DNA of 64,000 bases from Variovorax sp037204085 (GCF_037204085.1 NZ_JBBCBW010000008.1:172409-236408); one strand, 5' to 3'. Positions 7,578-16,386 are shown, counted from the first letter of the stretch. Notes: generated by a model from the sequence alone, not told the origin. Translations and numbers: made by a program.

Positions 7578-8950
7578 TGCGCTGCGGCCCAGGTCGTGCC
7601 GGTGGGCGAATCCTTGAGCACGATGCCTTGCGCCAAGAGGTCGTTGCGGATGCGGTCGGCCTCGGCAAAGTTCTTCGCGGCCTTGGCGGCCGCGCGTGCA
7701 TCGATCTGCGCCTGGATGGTGGCTTCGTCCAGCGTAGTGCCTGCGCGCAGGAACGCACGCGGGTCGCCTTGCAGCAGGCCCAGCGAGCCGGCCAGCGCCT
7801 TCAGCAAGCCGGCTGTTTCTGCGGACTTGGTGCGGTTGACCTCGCCGGCCAGCTCGAACAGCACGGCGATAGCCTCGGGCGTGCCGAAGTCTTCGTCCAT
7901 GGCGGCCTTGAAGCGCGCGGCATAGGGCTGCGTCCAGTCGATCATCACTTCGGCTGGAGCGACCAAATCGAGCGCGGTGTAAAGGCGCTTCAGCGAATTG
8001 CGGGCGTCGTCCAAGTGTGCGTCGCTGTAGTTGAGTGCGCTGCGGTAGTGCGTACGCACCAGGAAAAAGCGCAGGCTCTCGGCGTCGTACTTCTGCAGCA
8101 CCTCGCGGATGGTGAAGAAGTTGCCCAGGCTCTTGGACATCTTCTCGTTGTCCACGCGCACGAAGCCGTTGTGCACCCAGAAGCGCGACAGGGGCTGGCC
8201 GTTGGCGCCTTCGCTCTGCGCGATCTCGTTCTCGTGGTGCGGGAACTGGAGATCAGCGCCCCCGCCATGGATGTCGAAGGTTTCGCCGAGAGTGGCGCAG
8301 CTCATGGCCGAGCACTCGATGTGCCAGCCTGGCCGGCCGGTGCCGTAGGCGCTTTCCCATTTGGCGTCAGCAGGCTCGGTCGGCTTGGCAGCCTTCCAGA
8401 GCACGAAGTCGAGCGGATCCTGCTTGCCGTCGAGCACGGCAACGCGTTCGCCCGCATGCAACTCGTCGAGCGACTTGCCCGACAGCTTGCCGTAGCCCGG
8501 GAACTTGCGCACCGCGTAGTTCACATCGCCGTTGTCCGAACGATAGGCCAGGCCCTTTTTTTCGAGCTTCTCGATGATGCCCAGCATCTGCGGCACGTAC
8601 TCGGTGGCGCGCGGCTCGATGGTGGGAGGCTCGATGCCGAGGGCGCCGATGTCCTCATGCATGCCCGCAATCACTTCATCGGTCAGCTCACGGATCGTGA
8701 TGCCACGCTGCACCGCGCGCGCAATGATCTTGTCGTCGATGTCGGTGATGTTGCGCACGTAGGTGACGGCATAGTCGCTCGCTCTCAGCCAGCGCTGCAC
8801 CACGTCGAAGGCCATCATCATGCGAGCATGACCGATGTGGCACAGGTCATAAACCGTCATGCCGCACACGTACATGCGCACCCGGCCCGGTTGCAATGGG
8901 GAGAACTCCTCCAGTTCACGCGAAAGCGTGTTGTAGATGCGCAGACTCAT
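7574..8950 (-). CDS. cysS: Cysteinyl-tRNA synthetase
   Basis: A 458-residue class I aminoacyl-tRNA synthetase that charges tRNA-Cys. The zinc-binding Cys29 in MYVCGMTVYD, the HIGH motif (residues 38-41), the zinc ligands in CSAMSC and HHENE, and KMSKS around residue 269 are all present. ATG 8950 (MSLRIYNTL) is chosen because the family begins there; the frame continues 91 codons upstream but with no similarity. First gene of the minus-strand run cysS-glycosylase-accA-tilS-lysC. Divergent from the TPR protein gene. Confidence 0.97.
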   Translation of the reverse strand: MSLRIYNTLSRELEEFSPLQPGRVRMYVCGMTVYDLCHIGHARMMMAFDVVQRWLRASDYAVTYVRNITDIDDKIIARAVQRGITIRELTDEVIAGMHEDIGALGIEPPTIEPRATEYVPQMLGIIEKLEKKGLAYRSDNGDVNYAVRKFPGYGKLSGKSLDELHAGERVAVLDGKQDPLDFVLWKAAKPTEPADAKWESAYGTGRPGWHIECSAMSCATLGETFDIHGGGADLQFPHHENEIAQSEGANGQPLSRFWVHNGFVRVDNEKMSKSLGNFFTIREVLQKYDAESLRFFLVRTHYRSALNYSDAHLDDARNSLKRLYTALDLVAPAEVMIDWTQPYAARFKAAMDEDFGTPEAIAVLFELAGEVNRTKSAETAGLLKALAGSLGLLQGDPRAFLRAGTTLDEATIQAQIDARAAAKAAKNFAEADRIRNDLLAQGIVLKDSPTGTTWAAAQ

Positions 8951-9143
8951 GAGGCTCGGAAAACGTCGCTTCGCGCACGTGCGGCACGGGCGAACGACGT
9001 TGGATTTCAGGGGTGACGGGGACAGTGGCCGCGAGGGGTTGGACATGGCCCCTCGGCTACAATGCACCGCAGTATAAACGGCTGCTGCCGTGTACATTCC
9101 GGGTGTTTTCGAGGCCCGCACTTCCCAATCTTGCCGAGGCTTC

Positions 9144-9734
9144 ATGAAGCACGTCGCGTTCTCCAAACTCTCCTTCGCCTTTGCACTGCTCTTCAGCCTG
9201 TGGGGTTCCGCCGCGTACGCCAACGACTACGACGACGTGAACACGCTGCTGCGCCAGGGCAAGTCGAACGAGGCGCTGGCCAAGGCCGACGCGTACATTG
9301 CCGGCAAGCCGCGCGATCCGCAGATGCGCTTTCTGCGGGGCGTGATCCTCACCGAGCAAAAGAAGCAGAACGAGGCCATTGCCGCCTTCACGCAGCTGAC
9401 GCAAGACTTCCCCGAGTTGCCCGAGCCCTACAACAACCTGGCCGCGCTGTATGCGGCGCAGAGCAAGTTCGACCAGGCACGCGCCGCGCTGGAACAAGCG
9501 CTCAAGCTCAACCCCAACTACGCCACCGCGCATGAAAATCTCGGCGACGTGTATGCGCGCCTTGCCGCCCAGGAATATGTGCGGGCGCAGCAATTCGCCA
9601 GCACCAACGCCAGCGTTGCGCCGAAGCTCTCGCTGATCCGCCAGATCTTCAACCCGAAGACCGAGGCACAAGCCGCAACGCTGCCACCGCCTCCGGCGGA
9701 AGTTCGCAAACCGGTCGGCCGCCCGAGCAAGTAA
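9144..9734 (+). CDS. Exported TPR-repeat protein
   Basis: A 196-residue protein with a signal peptide (MKHVAFSKLSFAFALLFSLWGSAAYA, cleavage after AYA) and about three to four tetratricopeptide repeats between residues 30 and 150 (for example LYAAQSKFDQARAALEQAL and LNPNYATAHENLGDVYARLA). The last 50 residues are Pro/Ala-rich and basic. TPR proteins of this kind scaffold complexes in the periplasm; no specific partner can be named. The start follows the signal peptide; an upstream in-frame ATG at 9090 would add a non-signal extension. A TACAAT box at 9058-9063 could be its -10 element. Followed by the periplasmic cyclophilin gene. Confidence 0.82.
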   Translation: MKHVAFSKLSFAFALLFSLWGSAAYANDYDDVNTLLRQGKSNEALAKADAYIAGKPRDPQMRFLRGVILTEQKKQNEAIAAFTQLTQDFPELPEPYNNLAALYAAQSKFDQARAALEQALKLNPNYATAHENLGDVYARLAAQEYVRAQQFASTNASVAPKLSLIRQIFNPKTEAQAATLPPPPAEVRKPVGRPSK

Positions 9735-9813
9735 CCGGCCGCACGGGCACCCTGGCCACGGCAGCTTGCGTTGCCGGGCCCGCACCCCACATCATTCGCA
9801 CACGGAGCTTTCC

Positions 9814-10419
9814 TTGACGATCCAAGCCTTCTTCACTTCCCCGTCCACCCGGTTCAGCCGTCGCGGTGCGTTCGCGCTGGCCGCAGCCCTCGCCTTTGCC
9901 GGTGCCGTGCATGCGCAGCAGGCGGGTCCGCGCGTGAAGCTCGCCACTTCGGCTGGCGACATCCTGGTCGAACTCGACCAGGCCAAGGCCCCCAAGACAG
10001 TCGAGAATTTTCTGCAGTACGTCAACGACAAGCACTACGACGGCACGGTGTTCCACCGCGTGATCGACGGCTTCATGATCCAGGGCGGCGGCTTCACGGC
10101 CGAGATGCAACAAAAACCCACGCGCGCGCCCATTGCCCTCGAAGCCAATAATGGCCTGAAGAACGACAGGTACACCATTGCCATGGCGCGCACCGGCAAC
10201 CCGAATTCGGCCACGTCGCAGTTCTTCATCAACGTGAAGAACAACGACTCGCTCAACGCGCCCAACCCGGACGGCTACGGCTACACCGTGTTCGGCCGCG
10301 TCGTGTCCGGCACCGACGTGGTCGACAAGATCCGCGCTGTTCAAACCGGTAACAAGGGCGGCATGCAGAACGTGCCGCTCGAGCCCATCATCATCAAGTC
10401 CGCCACACTGGCGAAGTAA
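9814..10419 (+). CDS. ppiA: Periplasmic peptidyl-prolyl cis-trans isomerase (cyclophilin)
   Basis: A 201-residue cyclophilin with an N-terminal export signal (basic RFSRRG, then a hydrophobic Ala-rich stretch ending VHAQQ). The catalytic core contains VFHRVIDGFMIQGGG, NNGLKNDRYTIAMART and SATSQFFINVKNN. It catalyses proline isomerisation of proteins folding in the periplasm. The start is a TTG at 9814 with CGGAGC just upstream; an in-frame TTG at 9766 is less well placed. The next gene is a cytoplasmic paralogue 30 nt downstream, so the pair probably arose by duplication. Confidence 0.9.
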   Translation: MTIQAFFTSPSTRFSRRGAFALAAALAFAGAVHAQQAGPRVKLATSAGDILVELDQAKAPKTVENFLQYVNDKHYDGTVFHRVIDGFMIQGGGFTAEMQQKPTRAPIALEANNGLKNDRYTIAMARTGNPNSATSQFFINVKNNDSLNAPNPDGYGYTVFGRVVSGTDVVDKIRAVQTGNKGGMQNVPLEPIIIKSATLAK

Positions 10420-10449
10420 TTTCCGAACATCCGAAAGAAGGACTCCCTC

Positions 10450-10962
10450 ATGAGCAACCCCAAAGTCGAACTGCACATCAAGAACTACGGCGTGATCACG
10501 CTCGAGCTCGACAGCGCCAAGGCCCCCAAGTCGGCCGAGAACTTCGTCAACTATGTGAAGAACGGTCACTACGACAACACGGTGTTCCACCGCGTGATTC
10601 CGGGCTTCATGGTGCAAGGCGGCGGCTTCGAACCCGGCATGAAGCAAAAGCCCACCGGCGCCGAAATCGAGAACGAGGCCAACAATGGCCTCAAGAACGA
10701 CAACTACACCGTGGCCATGGCCCGCACGAGCGCACCGCACTCGGCCACGGCCCAGTTCTTCATCAACGTGGCCGACAACGGCTTCCTGAATCACACCGCC
10801 CCCTCGGCCCAAGGCTGGGGCTACGCGGTGTTCGGCAAGGTCACCGGCGGCACCGATGTCGTCGACAAGATCAAGGCCGTGAAAACGGGCCGCAAGGGCT
10901 TCCATGACGACGTGCCGCTCGAAGACGTCGTGATCGAAAAGGCTGTCGTCGTCTCCGAATAA
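10450..10962 (+). CDS. ppiB: Cytoplasmic peptidyl-prolyl cis-trans isomerase B
   Basis: A 170-residue cyclophilin without a signal peptide. Motifs VFHRVIPGFMVQGGG, NNGLKNDNYTVAMART and SATAQFFINVADN mark the active site (the Arg and Phe of FHR and QFF). Length fits PpiB. AAGGA lies 8 nt before the ATG. It is about two-thirds identical by eye to the preceding periplasmic cyclophilin and is probably cotranscribed with it and with lpxH, 34 nt downstream. Confidence 0.95.
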   Translation: MSNPKVELHIKNYGVITLELDSAKAPKSAENFVNYVKNGHYDNTVFHRVIPGFMVQGGGFEPGMKQKPTGAEIENEANNGLKNDNYTVAMARTSAPHSATAQFFINVADNGFLNHTAPSAQGWGYAVFGKVTGGTDVVDKIKAVKTGRKGFHDDVPLEDVVIEKAVVVSE

Positions 10963-10996
10963 CGACCGGCAAGACCAGGCGGGGCACGACATCGGC

Positions 10997-11767
10997 ATGG
11001 CGGCAAATCCGGCTTTCAAGGAGCTGCTCGCCCCGCCCACGTGGCGCACCGTCGACCTGATTTCCGACCTGCATCTGCAGGCCGGCGAGCCCGCCACCTT
11101 CGAGGCCTGGCAGGGTTATTTGCAGACCACACCGGCCGATGCGCTGATCATCCTCGGCGACCTGTTCGAAGTGTGGGTGGGAGACGATGCCGCCGCCCCG
11201 CCGGGCTTCGAGGCGCAGTGCGCCGAGCTGCTGCGCCGCACGGCCGAACGGCTGCCGGTGTACTTCATGCACGGCAACCGCGACTTCCTCGTGGGCCCTG
11301 CGCTTGCGGCCCAATGCGGCTTCACGCTGCTGGACGACCCCACGGTGCTGGTGCTGCACGGTGAACGCTGGCTGCTGAGCCACGGCGACATTCTTTGCCT
11401 GGACGATACCGAGTACCTGAAGTTTCGCGCCCAGGTGCGCACGCCCGAATGGCAGGCTGCATTTCTGGCCAGGCCGCTTGCCGAACGCCGGGCGCTCGCA
11501 CGCGCGATGCGCACGCAAAGCGAAGACCGAAAGCGCGACCCGTCGGCGCTCTGGGCCGATGTGGATGGCGGCGCCGCACGCCAATGGCTTGAGCAGGCGC
11601 GCGCGCGCACGCTGGTGCACGGCCACACGCACCGGCCCGCTGATCACGATCTGGGAGACGGCCTCAAGCGCATGGTGCTGAGCGACTGGGACGCGGCGGC
11701 CCATCCGCCGCGTGCGCAGCTGCTGTGCCTTTCACCCGCCGGCGCGCAACGCGTCGATCTGCGCTAA
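10997..11767 (+). CDS. lpxH: UDP-2,3-diacylglucosamine diphosphatase
   Basis: A 256-residue metallophosphoesterase that hydrolyses UDP-2,3-diacylglucosamine to lipid X in lipid A synthesis at the inner membrane. Metal-binding motifs are DLISDLHL, GDLFEVWVGDD, HGNRDFL, LSHGD and VHGHTH(R), the full set for LpxH. Slightly longer than E. coli LpxH (240) through its N-terminus. Two ATGs compete little: the one at 10997 is the first in frame. The ppiB-lpxH neighbourhood is also found in E. coli, where ppiB precedes lpxH, which supports the call. Confidence 0.95.
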   Translation: MAANPAFKELLAPPTWRTVDLISDLHLQAGEPATFEAWQGYLQTTPADALIILGDLFEVWVGDDAAAPPGFEAQCAELLRRTAERLPVYFMHGNRDFLVGPALAAQCGFTLLDDPTVLVLHGERWLLSHGDILCLDDTEYLKFRAQVRTPEWQAAFLARPLAERRALARAMRTQSEDRKRDPSALWADVDGGAARQWLEQARARTLVHGHTHRPADHDLGDGLKRMVLSDWDAAAHPPRAQLLCLSPAGAQRVDLR

Positions 11768-11775
11768 CCGACGCA

Positions 11776-12567
11776 ATGTTCAAGTGGCTGCGCCGGTTGC
11801 GCGCCCTGCCCCCAATTCCCGAAGCGGCCTGGCAGGCAACGCTCGAGCGCTATGCCTTTCTGGGCGAATTGCCTCACGCCGCACAGCAACGGCTGCGCAC
11901 CCTTACGGCTGAATTCCTGCGCGACAAGGAATTTCATGGCACGCAGGGCTTCGTCATCACTGACGAGGTCGCGCTGGCAATTGCCGCGCAGGCGGTGCTG
12001 CCGGTTCTCAACCTGAAGGGCGGCCTGGACTGGTACGACGATTTTGTCGGCATCGTGGTGCATCCGTCCGAGGTCGTTGCGCGGCGCAAGATCGTCGACG
12101 AAGCACAGGTGGTGCACGAATACGATGAGGTGGTGGCCGGCGAGGCCATGGACCGCGGCCCGGTGATGCTGAGTTGGCAGGATGTGCTCGCAAGCGGCAT
12201 CGCCACGGGCGGCGGCTACAACGTCGTGATCCACGAGTTTGCACACAAGATCGACATGCGCGCAGGCGATGCCGACGGCTGTCCGCCGCTGCCGCCGGGC
12301 TTTGCGGGCAAGAAGAGCGCGCGGGAGGCTCGCGCCGCCTGGCTCGCGGTGCTGCAGCCGGCATACGAAGACTTTCGCGAGAAGACGATCCTCGCCGACC
12401 GCTTTGGCGCCGAGCCGCCATGGCTCGACGACTACGGCGCGACATCGATCAGCGAGTTCTTCGCGGTGGCCTGCGAGGCCTACTTCGTGAACCGTCCGAA
12501 CTTCGCGCGGGACTTCCCTGCGGTGGTGGCGCTGTTCGATGAATTCTTTCTTCCTAAACAGGGCTGA
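11776..12567 (+). CDS. mtfA: Zinc-dependent peptidase, MtfA-like (M90)
   Basis: A 263-residue protein with the HEFAHKID zinc motif (His153, Glu154, His157) and downstream SISEFFAVACEAYF, which supplies a further acidic ligand in the M90/MtfA family. MtfA of E. coli is a soluble aminopeptidase that binds the repressor Mlc and so affects glucose PTS expression; whether the same regulation exists here is not known. Start ATG 11776 is 8 nt after the lpxH stop; an in-frame upstream start would overlap lpxH. Length matches E. coli MtfA (265). Confidence 0.9.
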   Translation: MFKWLRRLRALPPIPEAAWQATLERYAFLGELPHAAQQRLRTLTAEFLRDKEFHGTQGFVITDEVALAIAAQAVLPVLNLKGGLDWYDDFVGIVVHPSEVVARRKIVDEAQVVHEYDEVVAGEAMDRGPVMLSWQDVLASGIATGGGYNVVIHEFAHKIDMRAGDADGCPPLPPGFAGKKSAREARAAWLAVLQPAYEDFREKTILADRFGAEPPWLDDYGATSISEFFAVACEAYFVNRPNFARDFPAVVALFDEFFLPKQG

Positions 12568-12661
12568 TCGCCCGCCAATTCTTCATTCTTTGCTACCTAT
12601 TCAGTAGCAGTTTGCCCCTTAGTATCGGTGGGTTATCAACTCACCGAAAAAGGTCAACAAC

Positions 12662-13258
12662 ATGAGGGATTGGTTCTATCAGCTCACGGGCAAGGCATGG
12701 ATCGCGCTGCTGTTCGGCATTGGCATCCTGGGATGGGCAGGCTATGCGCAGTTCAAGGCGGGCGCCGAGACGCACGGCACCGCGGTGGAAGACTTGGTCG
12801 CCAAGAGCGGCACGATCGTCAGCGGCAGCGAGATCACCGAAACCACCAAGCGCCGCCGCGGCGGCACCACGACGCGCCACTACTTCGTGCTCGACGCCAA
12901 GCTCGCCGACGGCAGCACCGAGAAATGGCGCGTCGACCACGCCATCGGCCGGAGCAAGGTCGAGCCGCTGATCGACGAAGCCATCGAAGTGCGCATCGAT
13001 CCCTCGGACAACAACCTCGTCTACGAGGCCAAGCTCAAGGGCCGACCGGTGGTCGCCCTGGCCGACGTGCAGAAGATCATGGAGAACAAGGACAAGGTCG
13101 CGGCATCGATGGCCACGGACAAAATCACCCTGATCGTCGGCGCCATCGCCCTGCTGCTGGGCATTGGCGGGCTGTTCGTCCGCCGCCGGATGGCGAGCGG
13201 CCATGCGGCCGAGCAGGCGGCCACCGTCCAGACGCCCGTGATCGGCGAGAAAGTCTGA
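12662..13258 (+). CDS. Two-helix membrane protein, DUF3592-like
   Basis: A 198-residue protein with a hydrophobic helix at each end (about 12-29 and 154-173) and a soluble region between. The middle segment (GTIVSGSEITET, RHYFVLDAKLADG, IEVRIDPSDNNLVY) has the beta-rich pattern and the xxxYDPxxP-like position seen in DUF3592 proteins, but I cannot prove membership. The C-terminus is basic then Ala/Gln-rich. Function unknown. The 94-nt gap before it contains the inverted repeat TGCTAC-N7-GTAGCA (12591-12609). It ends at a strong bidirectional terminator. Confidence 0.7.
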   Translation: MRDWFYQLTGKAWIALLFGIGILGWAGYAQFKAGAETHGTAVEDLVAKSGTIVSGSEITETTKRRRGGTTTRHYFVLDAKLADGSTEKWRVDHAIGRSKVEPLIDEAIEVRIDPSDNNLVYEAKLKGRPVVALADVQKIMENKDKVAASMATDKITLIVGAIALLLGIGGLFVRRRMASGHAAEQAATVQTPVIGEKV

Positions 13259-13282
13259 TCCACGCGATTTCATCGCAACATT

Positions 13283-13310
13283 AAAAAGGCGCCCCGCGGG
13301 GCGCCTTTTT
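13283..13310. terminator. Bidirectional Rho-independent terminator
   Basis: A perfect palindrome: A5, GGCGCCCCG-type arm, then the mirror arm and T5. The 9- to 10-bp GC stem flanked by A5 and T5 would terminate both the plus-strand membrane-protein gene and the minus-strand DUF349 gene, which converge here. Confidence 0.95.
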
Positions 13311-13336
13311 CATGCGTGGCCATCAGCCGATGCGTT

Positions 13337-16195
13337 TTACTTGCGCAGCAGCGCCTTCAACGCGTTCTGCAAACGTCGCGCGCTGGCCGCATCATGCGCG
13401 GCAGCCAGCACCTTGCCAGCGTCCTGGCCCCAGGTTTGCGCCGGAGCCGGATCGCCGCGCTTCGTCAGCAGCTTGAGCTGCAGCGCGCGGCGTGCGTCGA
13501 GTTGCTCCGCAGGCGTCGGCACTTCGGCGGCCATTTCGAGGCGCAGCAGTGCTTCGGCGGCTTCATCGGGTGCAGCCTTGGGCGCCGAACCGATGGCTTG
13601 GGACCAGCCGGTGCGCACCGCTGGCGTAACCGCGCGGCCCAGTTCCTGAACGCTGGGCAGCTTGGAGGCATCGCGTTGCTCCCATGCGCCGAGCACTTGC
13701 GTGAGCGCTTCGCCGTGGGCCTGGGCCGCCAGCTTGCGCAGCGCCATGTCCGCACGCTCGAGGGCTTCGCGCTGCGCGCGGAAAGCGGCATCGCCGAGCC
13801 GCGGACCTCGGTCTTCGAAGCGCGGCGGACGGTCGCCGAAGCGGCCCGCCGGTGCACCGCGATCGCCGCGGTCGCCACGGCCATCAGCGCGAGGTGCCCC
13901 GCGCTCGCCAGGACGACCGGGGCCGCCCGGGCCCGGACGGGCACCATCGCGCCGGTCGCCGAACCTGCCGCCTGCACGGGCTGCCGGGGCCGCTTCGGCC
14001 TTCTTGTTACCGGGACGGTCGTCGCCGCGCACGGCAACCACCGGCTTGGGGGCCGGCTTCGGCGGTGCGGGCGGTGCCTTGGCTTCTTCGGCCGCAGCAG
14101 GTTCGCTGCCTTCGTGTGCCGCGCTGTCGGCTCGCGCCGAAGAATCTGCGCCGTCGGCCGGGGCCACCAGATCGGGGTTGGCGGCTGGCGCCGATTCGGC
14201 GCGCGTGCCGGGCAAGGCTTCCGCGTCGCTCGGGCCCGGGGCCTGTTCGGCGCTCTCGCCAAACTCGGCCGCGGCTTGCCCGGGTGCGATCACCTCGGTA
14301 GCGCCGACCGAAGGTCCGTCGCTGGAGGGCGCGGGTGCCGGTGGGGGCGCCTCGCCGCGCAGCGCGGCTTCGAGCCGGGCAATGGCGGCGCGAATCTTCT
14401 GCACGTCGCCGCCGGCATTGGCAGCGTCGAGCGCCTTGGAAGCCTCGAGCACATGGCGGTCGTGTTCGCTCATCGCGGTCGCGGACTTCTCGCGCTCCGC
14501 GGTCTTGCGATTGAAGGCTTCGTCGATGGGTGCGCGGAACGCGTCCCACAGCTTCTGTTCGTGGCGGCGGTCGAGCGGCACGCTCTGGGCCTCCGCCTGC
14601 CAGCGCTGTTGCAGCGCCTTGACGGCATCGATGCGCAGCATGGGCTGGGCACCAAGCTCGGCGGCCTCGGCGATCATGGCCTGGCGTCGTTCGATGCTGG
14701 CCTTTTGCGCCGTCTCGAAAGGTGCGCGCGCGGCGCCGAATGCTTCGTTCCACTGCGGCTGCAACTCGGCGAAGACCTTCTCGCCCACGTGGCCGGCATC
14801 GCGCCAGCGGTCGGCAAACTGGTGCAGCGCGCGGTTGTGCGCCTTCAGGTCGGAGGGGGTGGCATGCTCGGCCGCCCAGGCCTTGACCTCTTCGATCAGC
14901 GCCACGCGGTGGGCACGGTGCTCGGCCGCGTCGGCGCGAACCTTTTCGAGCCAGGCTTCGACCACCTTGTGGGCTTCGTTGCAGGCTTCGTCGAAGCGCT
15001 TCCACAGCGCATGGTTGGGCACGCCGCCCTGGTCGGCCTGCTTCCATTGGTCGCGCAGCGAACGCAGCGTTTCCTGCATCTTGCGGCCGCCGAGGGCCTG
15101 GCCTTCAGGGCGCTTGAGCAGGCCTTCAGCCTTGGCAACGAGGTCTTCGCGCACCTTGTCGGCGCTCCAGCGCTGCCAGCCTTCGAGTTCGCCGGCTGCC
15201 ACCAGCGCCGCATGCACGCGCGCTTCGAGCGGGGCATCGACGAGCTTGCCGTGTTCCTTCAGCACCGCGCGCAGTGCCGCGGCCGCACCGGCGCTGGCCT
15301 TGCCGTGGCCTTCGGCGGTTTCCTGCTCGAGCTTGGCAAGGGCCGCTTGCACGGCGTCTTGCGCGGCTGCGCGCACGGCCGGATCGACCTTGGGTGCGGC
15401 CGGCTTGGCGGGCGCGGCCTTGGGCGCCACCACCTCACCGCGCGCGGCGCGCAGCTCGTCGGCCCACACGGGCACCGGCGGCAGGGGTGCCGCAGCGTCT
15501 GCCGCCGCGGCCTGCGCCTGGGCCAACGCCGCATGGAACGCATCGGACACGACCAGCAATTGCGCCTTCGACGATTCGAGCTGCGGGGCAAACCTGGCAT
15601 CCAGGCTGCTCCAGTTGGCATCGGCTGTGATGTCGGCGGCCTGTTGCTGCCAGTGGGTCACGTCGGCGCGCAGCGATTCCTCGGCGGCCTGGGCGTCCTG
15701 CCAGCCCTTGGTCGAGAGCACTTCGAAGCGCTGCGCGAGCAGCACGGCGGCTTCGCGGTGCACCTGGGCACGGTGCTGCAGGTCTTCGATGCCCTTCACG
15801 CGCTCGGCAAGTTGCACCTTGAAACCGGCCAGCGGCTCGCGCGAAAGCGGCGCGCCGGCCTTGGCGGCGTCGCGCTGCCAGGCGAGCGCATCGGCAATGT
15901 TGAGTTTGGATTGGCCCAGCAACGCCTCGGCCTTTTGCGCCCATTCGGCGGCAATCGCTTCCTGGCCCTTGGCGCGCTTGAGTTCGTCGAGCTTTTCGCG
16001 CAAGAGGCGCGCCGCGCCCTTGTCGCGGCCGCTCAGCTCCTTGAAGACTTCCTGCATCTGCTCGGGCGCGGGGTTGCCCGCGAGCCAGTCGCGGATGCGC
16101 GCGGCGCGCTCGCCCGAGGTTGGCGCGGTGAAGGCGCCGCCGGTGAGCGTGTCGAGGGCCTGGAGGTCGTGTGGCTTGGAAGAAGTAGAGGTCAC
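13337..16195 (-). CDS. Large DUF349 protein with RG-rich disordered segment
   Basis: A 952-residue protein made mostly of helical DUF349 repeats (Trp- and Arg-rich segments such as ALWKRFDEACNEAHK and WRDAGHVGEKVFAELQPQWNEAF). Around residues 650-730 there is an Ala/Pro/Glu-rich linker, then a Gly/Arg/Asp-rich stretch with repeated GDR, RGDRG and GRFGDR units (about 760-830), then a final helical domain of about 150 residues. DUF349 proteins are abundant but not well defined; the RG-rich part suggests RNA or ribosome binding. Start is placed at GTG 16195 (VTSTSSKPHDLQ); an upstream ATG at 16261 would have to encode a GC hairpin. It has its own promoter candidate. Confidence 0.82.
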   Translation of the reverse strand: MTSTSSKPHDLQALDTLTGGAFTAPTSGERAARIRDWLAGNPAPEQMQEVFKELSGRDKGAARLLREKLDELKRAKGQEAIAAEWAQKAEALLGQSKLNIADALAWQRDAAKAGAPLSREPLAGFKVQLAERVKGIEDLQHRAQVHREAAVLLAQRFEVLSTKGWQDAQAAEESLRADVTHWQQQAADITADANWSSLDARFAPQLESSKAQLLVVSDAFHAALAQAQAAAADAAAPLPPVPVWADELRAARGEVVAPKAAPAKPAAPKVDPAVRAAAQDAVQAALAKLEQETAEGHGKASAGAAAALRAVLKEHGKLVDAPLEARVHAALVAAGELEGWQRWSADKVREDLVAKAEGLLKRPEGQALGGRKMQETLRSLRDQWKQADQGGVPNHALWKRFDEACNEAHKVVEAWLEKVRADAAEHRAHRVALIEEVKAWAAEHATPSDLKAHNRALHQFADRWRDAGHVGEKVFAELQPQWNEAFGAARAPFETAQKASIERRQAMIAEAAELGAQPMLRIDAVKALQQRWQAEAQSVPLDRRHEQKLWDAFRAPIDEAFNRKTAEREKSATAMSEHDRHVLEASKALDAANAGGDVQKIRAAIARLEAALRGEAPPPAPAPSSDGPSVGATEVIAPGQAAAEFGESAEQAPGPSDAEALPGTRAESAPAANPDLVAPADGADSSARADSAAHEGSEPAAAEEAKAPPAPPKPAPKPVVAVRGDDRPGNKKAEAAPAARAGGRFGDRRDGARPGPGGPGRPGERGAPRADGRGDRGDRGAPAGRFGDRPPRFEDRGPRLGDAAFRAQREALERADMALRKLAAQAHGEALTQVLGAWEQRDASKLPSVQELGRAVTPAVRTGWSQAIGSAPKAAPDEAAEALLRLEMAAEVPTPAEQLDARRALQLKLLTKRGDPAPAQTWGQDAGKVLAAAHDAASARRLQNALKALLRK

Positions 16196-16231
16196 TTGCG
16201 CGAGATCGTTGTCTGAAGAGAGAAAGCGAAG

Positions 16232-16251
16232 GCGCCGGCAAAGGCCGGCGC
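16232..16251 (-). terminator. Terminator-like hairpin in the DUF349 leader
   Basis: Perfect 8-bp stem GCGCCGGC / GCCGGCGC with a 4-nt loop; on the minus strand it is followed by a pyrimidine-rich tract (CTTCGCTTTCTCTC). It lies after the DUF748 gene and 37 nt before the DUF349 start, so it may end DUF748 transcription or attenuate the DUF349 leader. Confidence 0.5.
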
Positions 16252-16345
16252 ACATCGACATTTTCACCCAGTTGTGGCGGGCGGTTGAATTCCATGCCGG
16301 GACAGCAGCCAAATAGCTGCTGGAAGGCCCGGGCGGCGGCCTACA

Positions 16346-16373
16346 TATATAGAGAGCCGGCGCAAAAAACCAA
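16346..16373 (-). promoter_or_regulatory. Sigma-70-type promoter for the DUF349 gene
   Basis: On the minus strand TTGGTT (16373-16368), a 16-nt spacer and TATATA (16351-16346). The expected start near 16339 gives a leader of about 140 nt that contains an AGCAGC/GCTGCT hairpin and the terminator-like hairpin at 16232-16251. Confidence 0.5.
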
Positions 16374-16386
16374 GTGCTCTTCTGAG

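Noticed and set aside
13316..16216. 966-codon plus-strand frame
   Set aside because: Antisense shadow of the DUF349 gene; low-complexity Arg/Gly/Leu text and no family.
16196..16261. ATG 16261 as start of the DUF349 protein
   Set aside because: It would place the GC hairpin 16232-16251 inside the coding sequence and add a Cys/Arg-rich leader without counterpart; GTG 16195 preferred.
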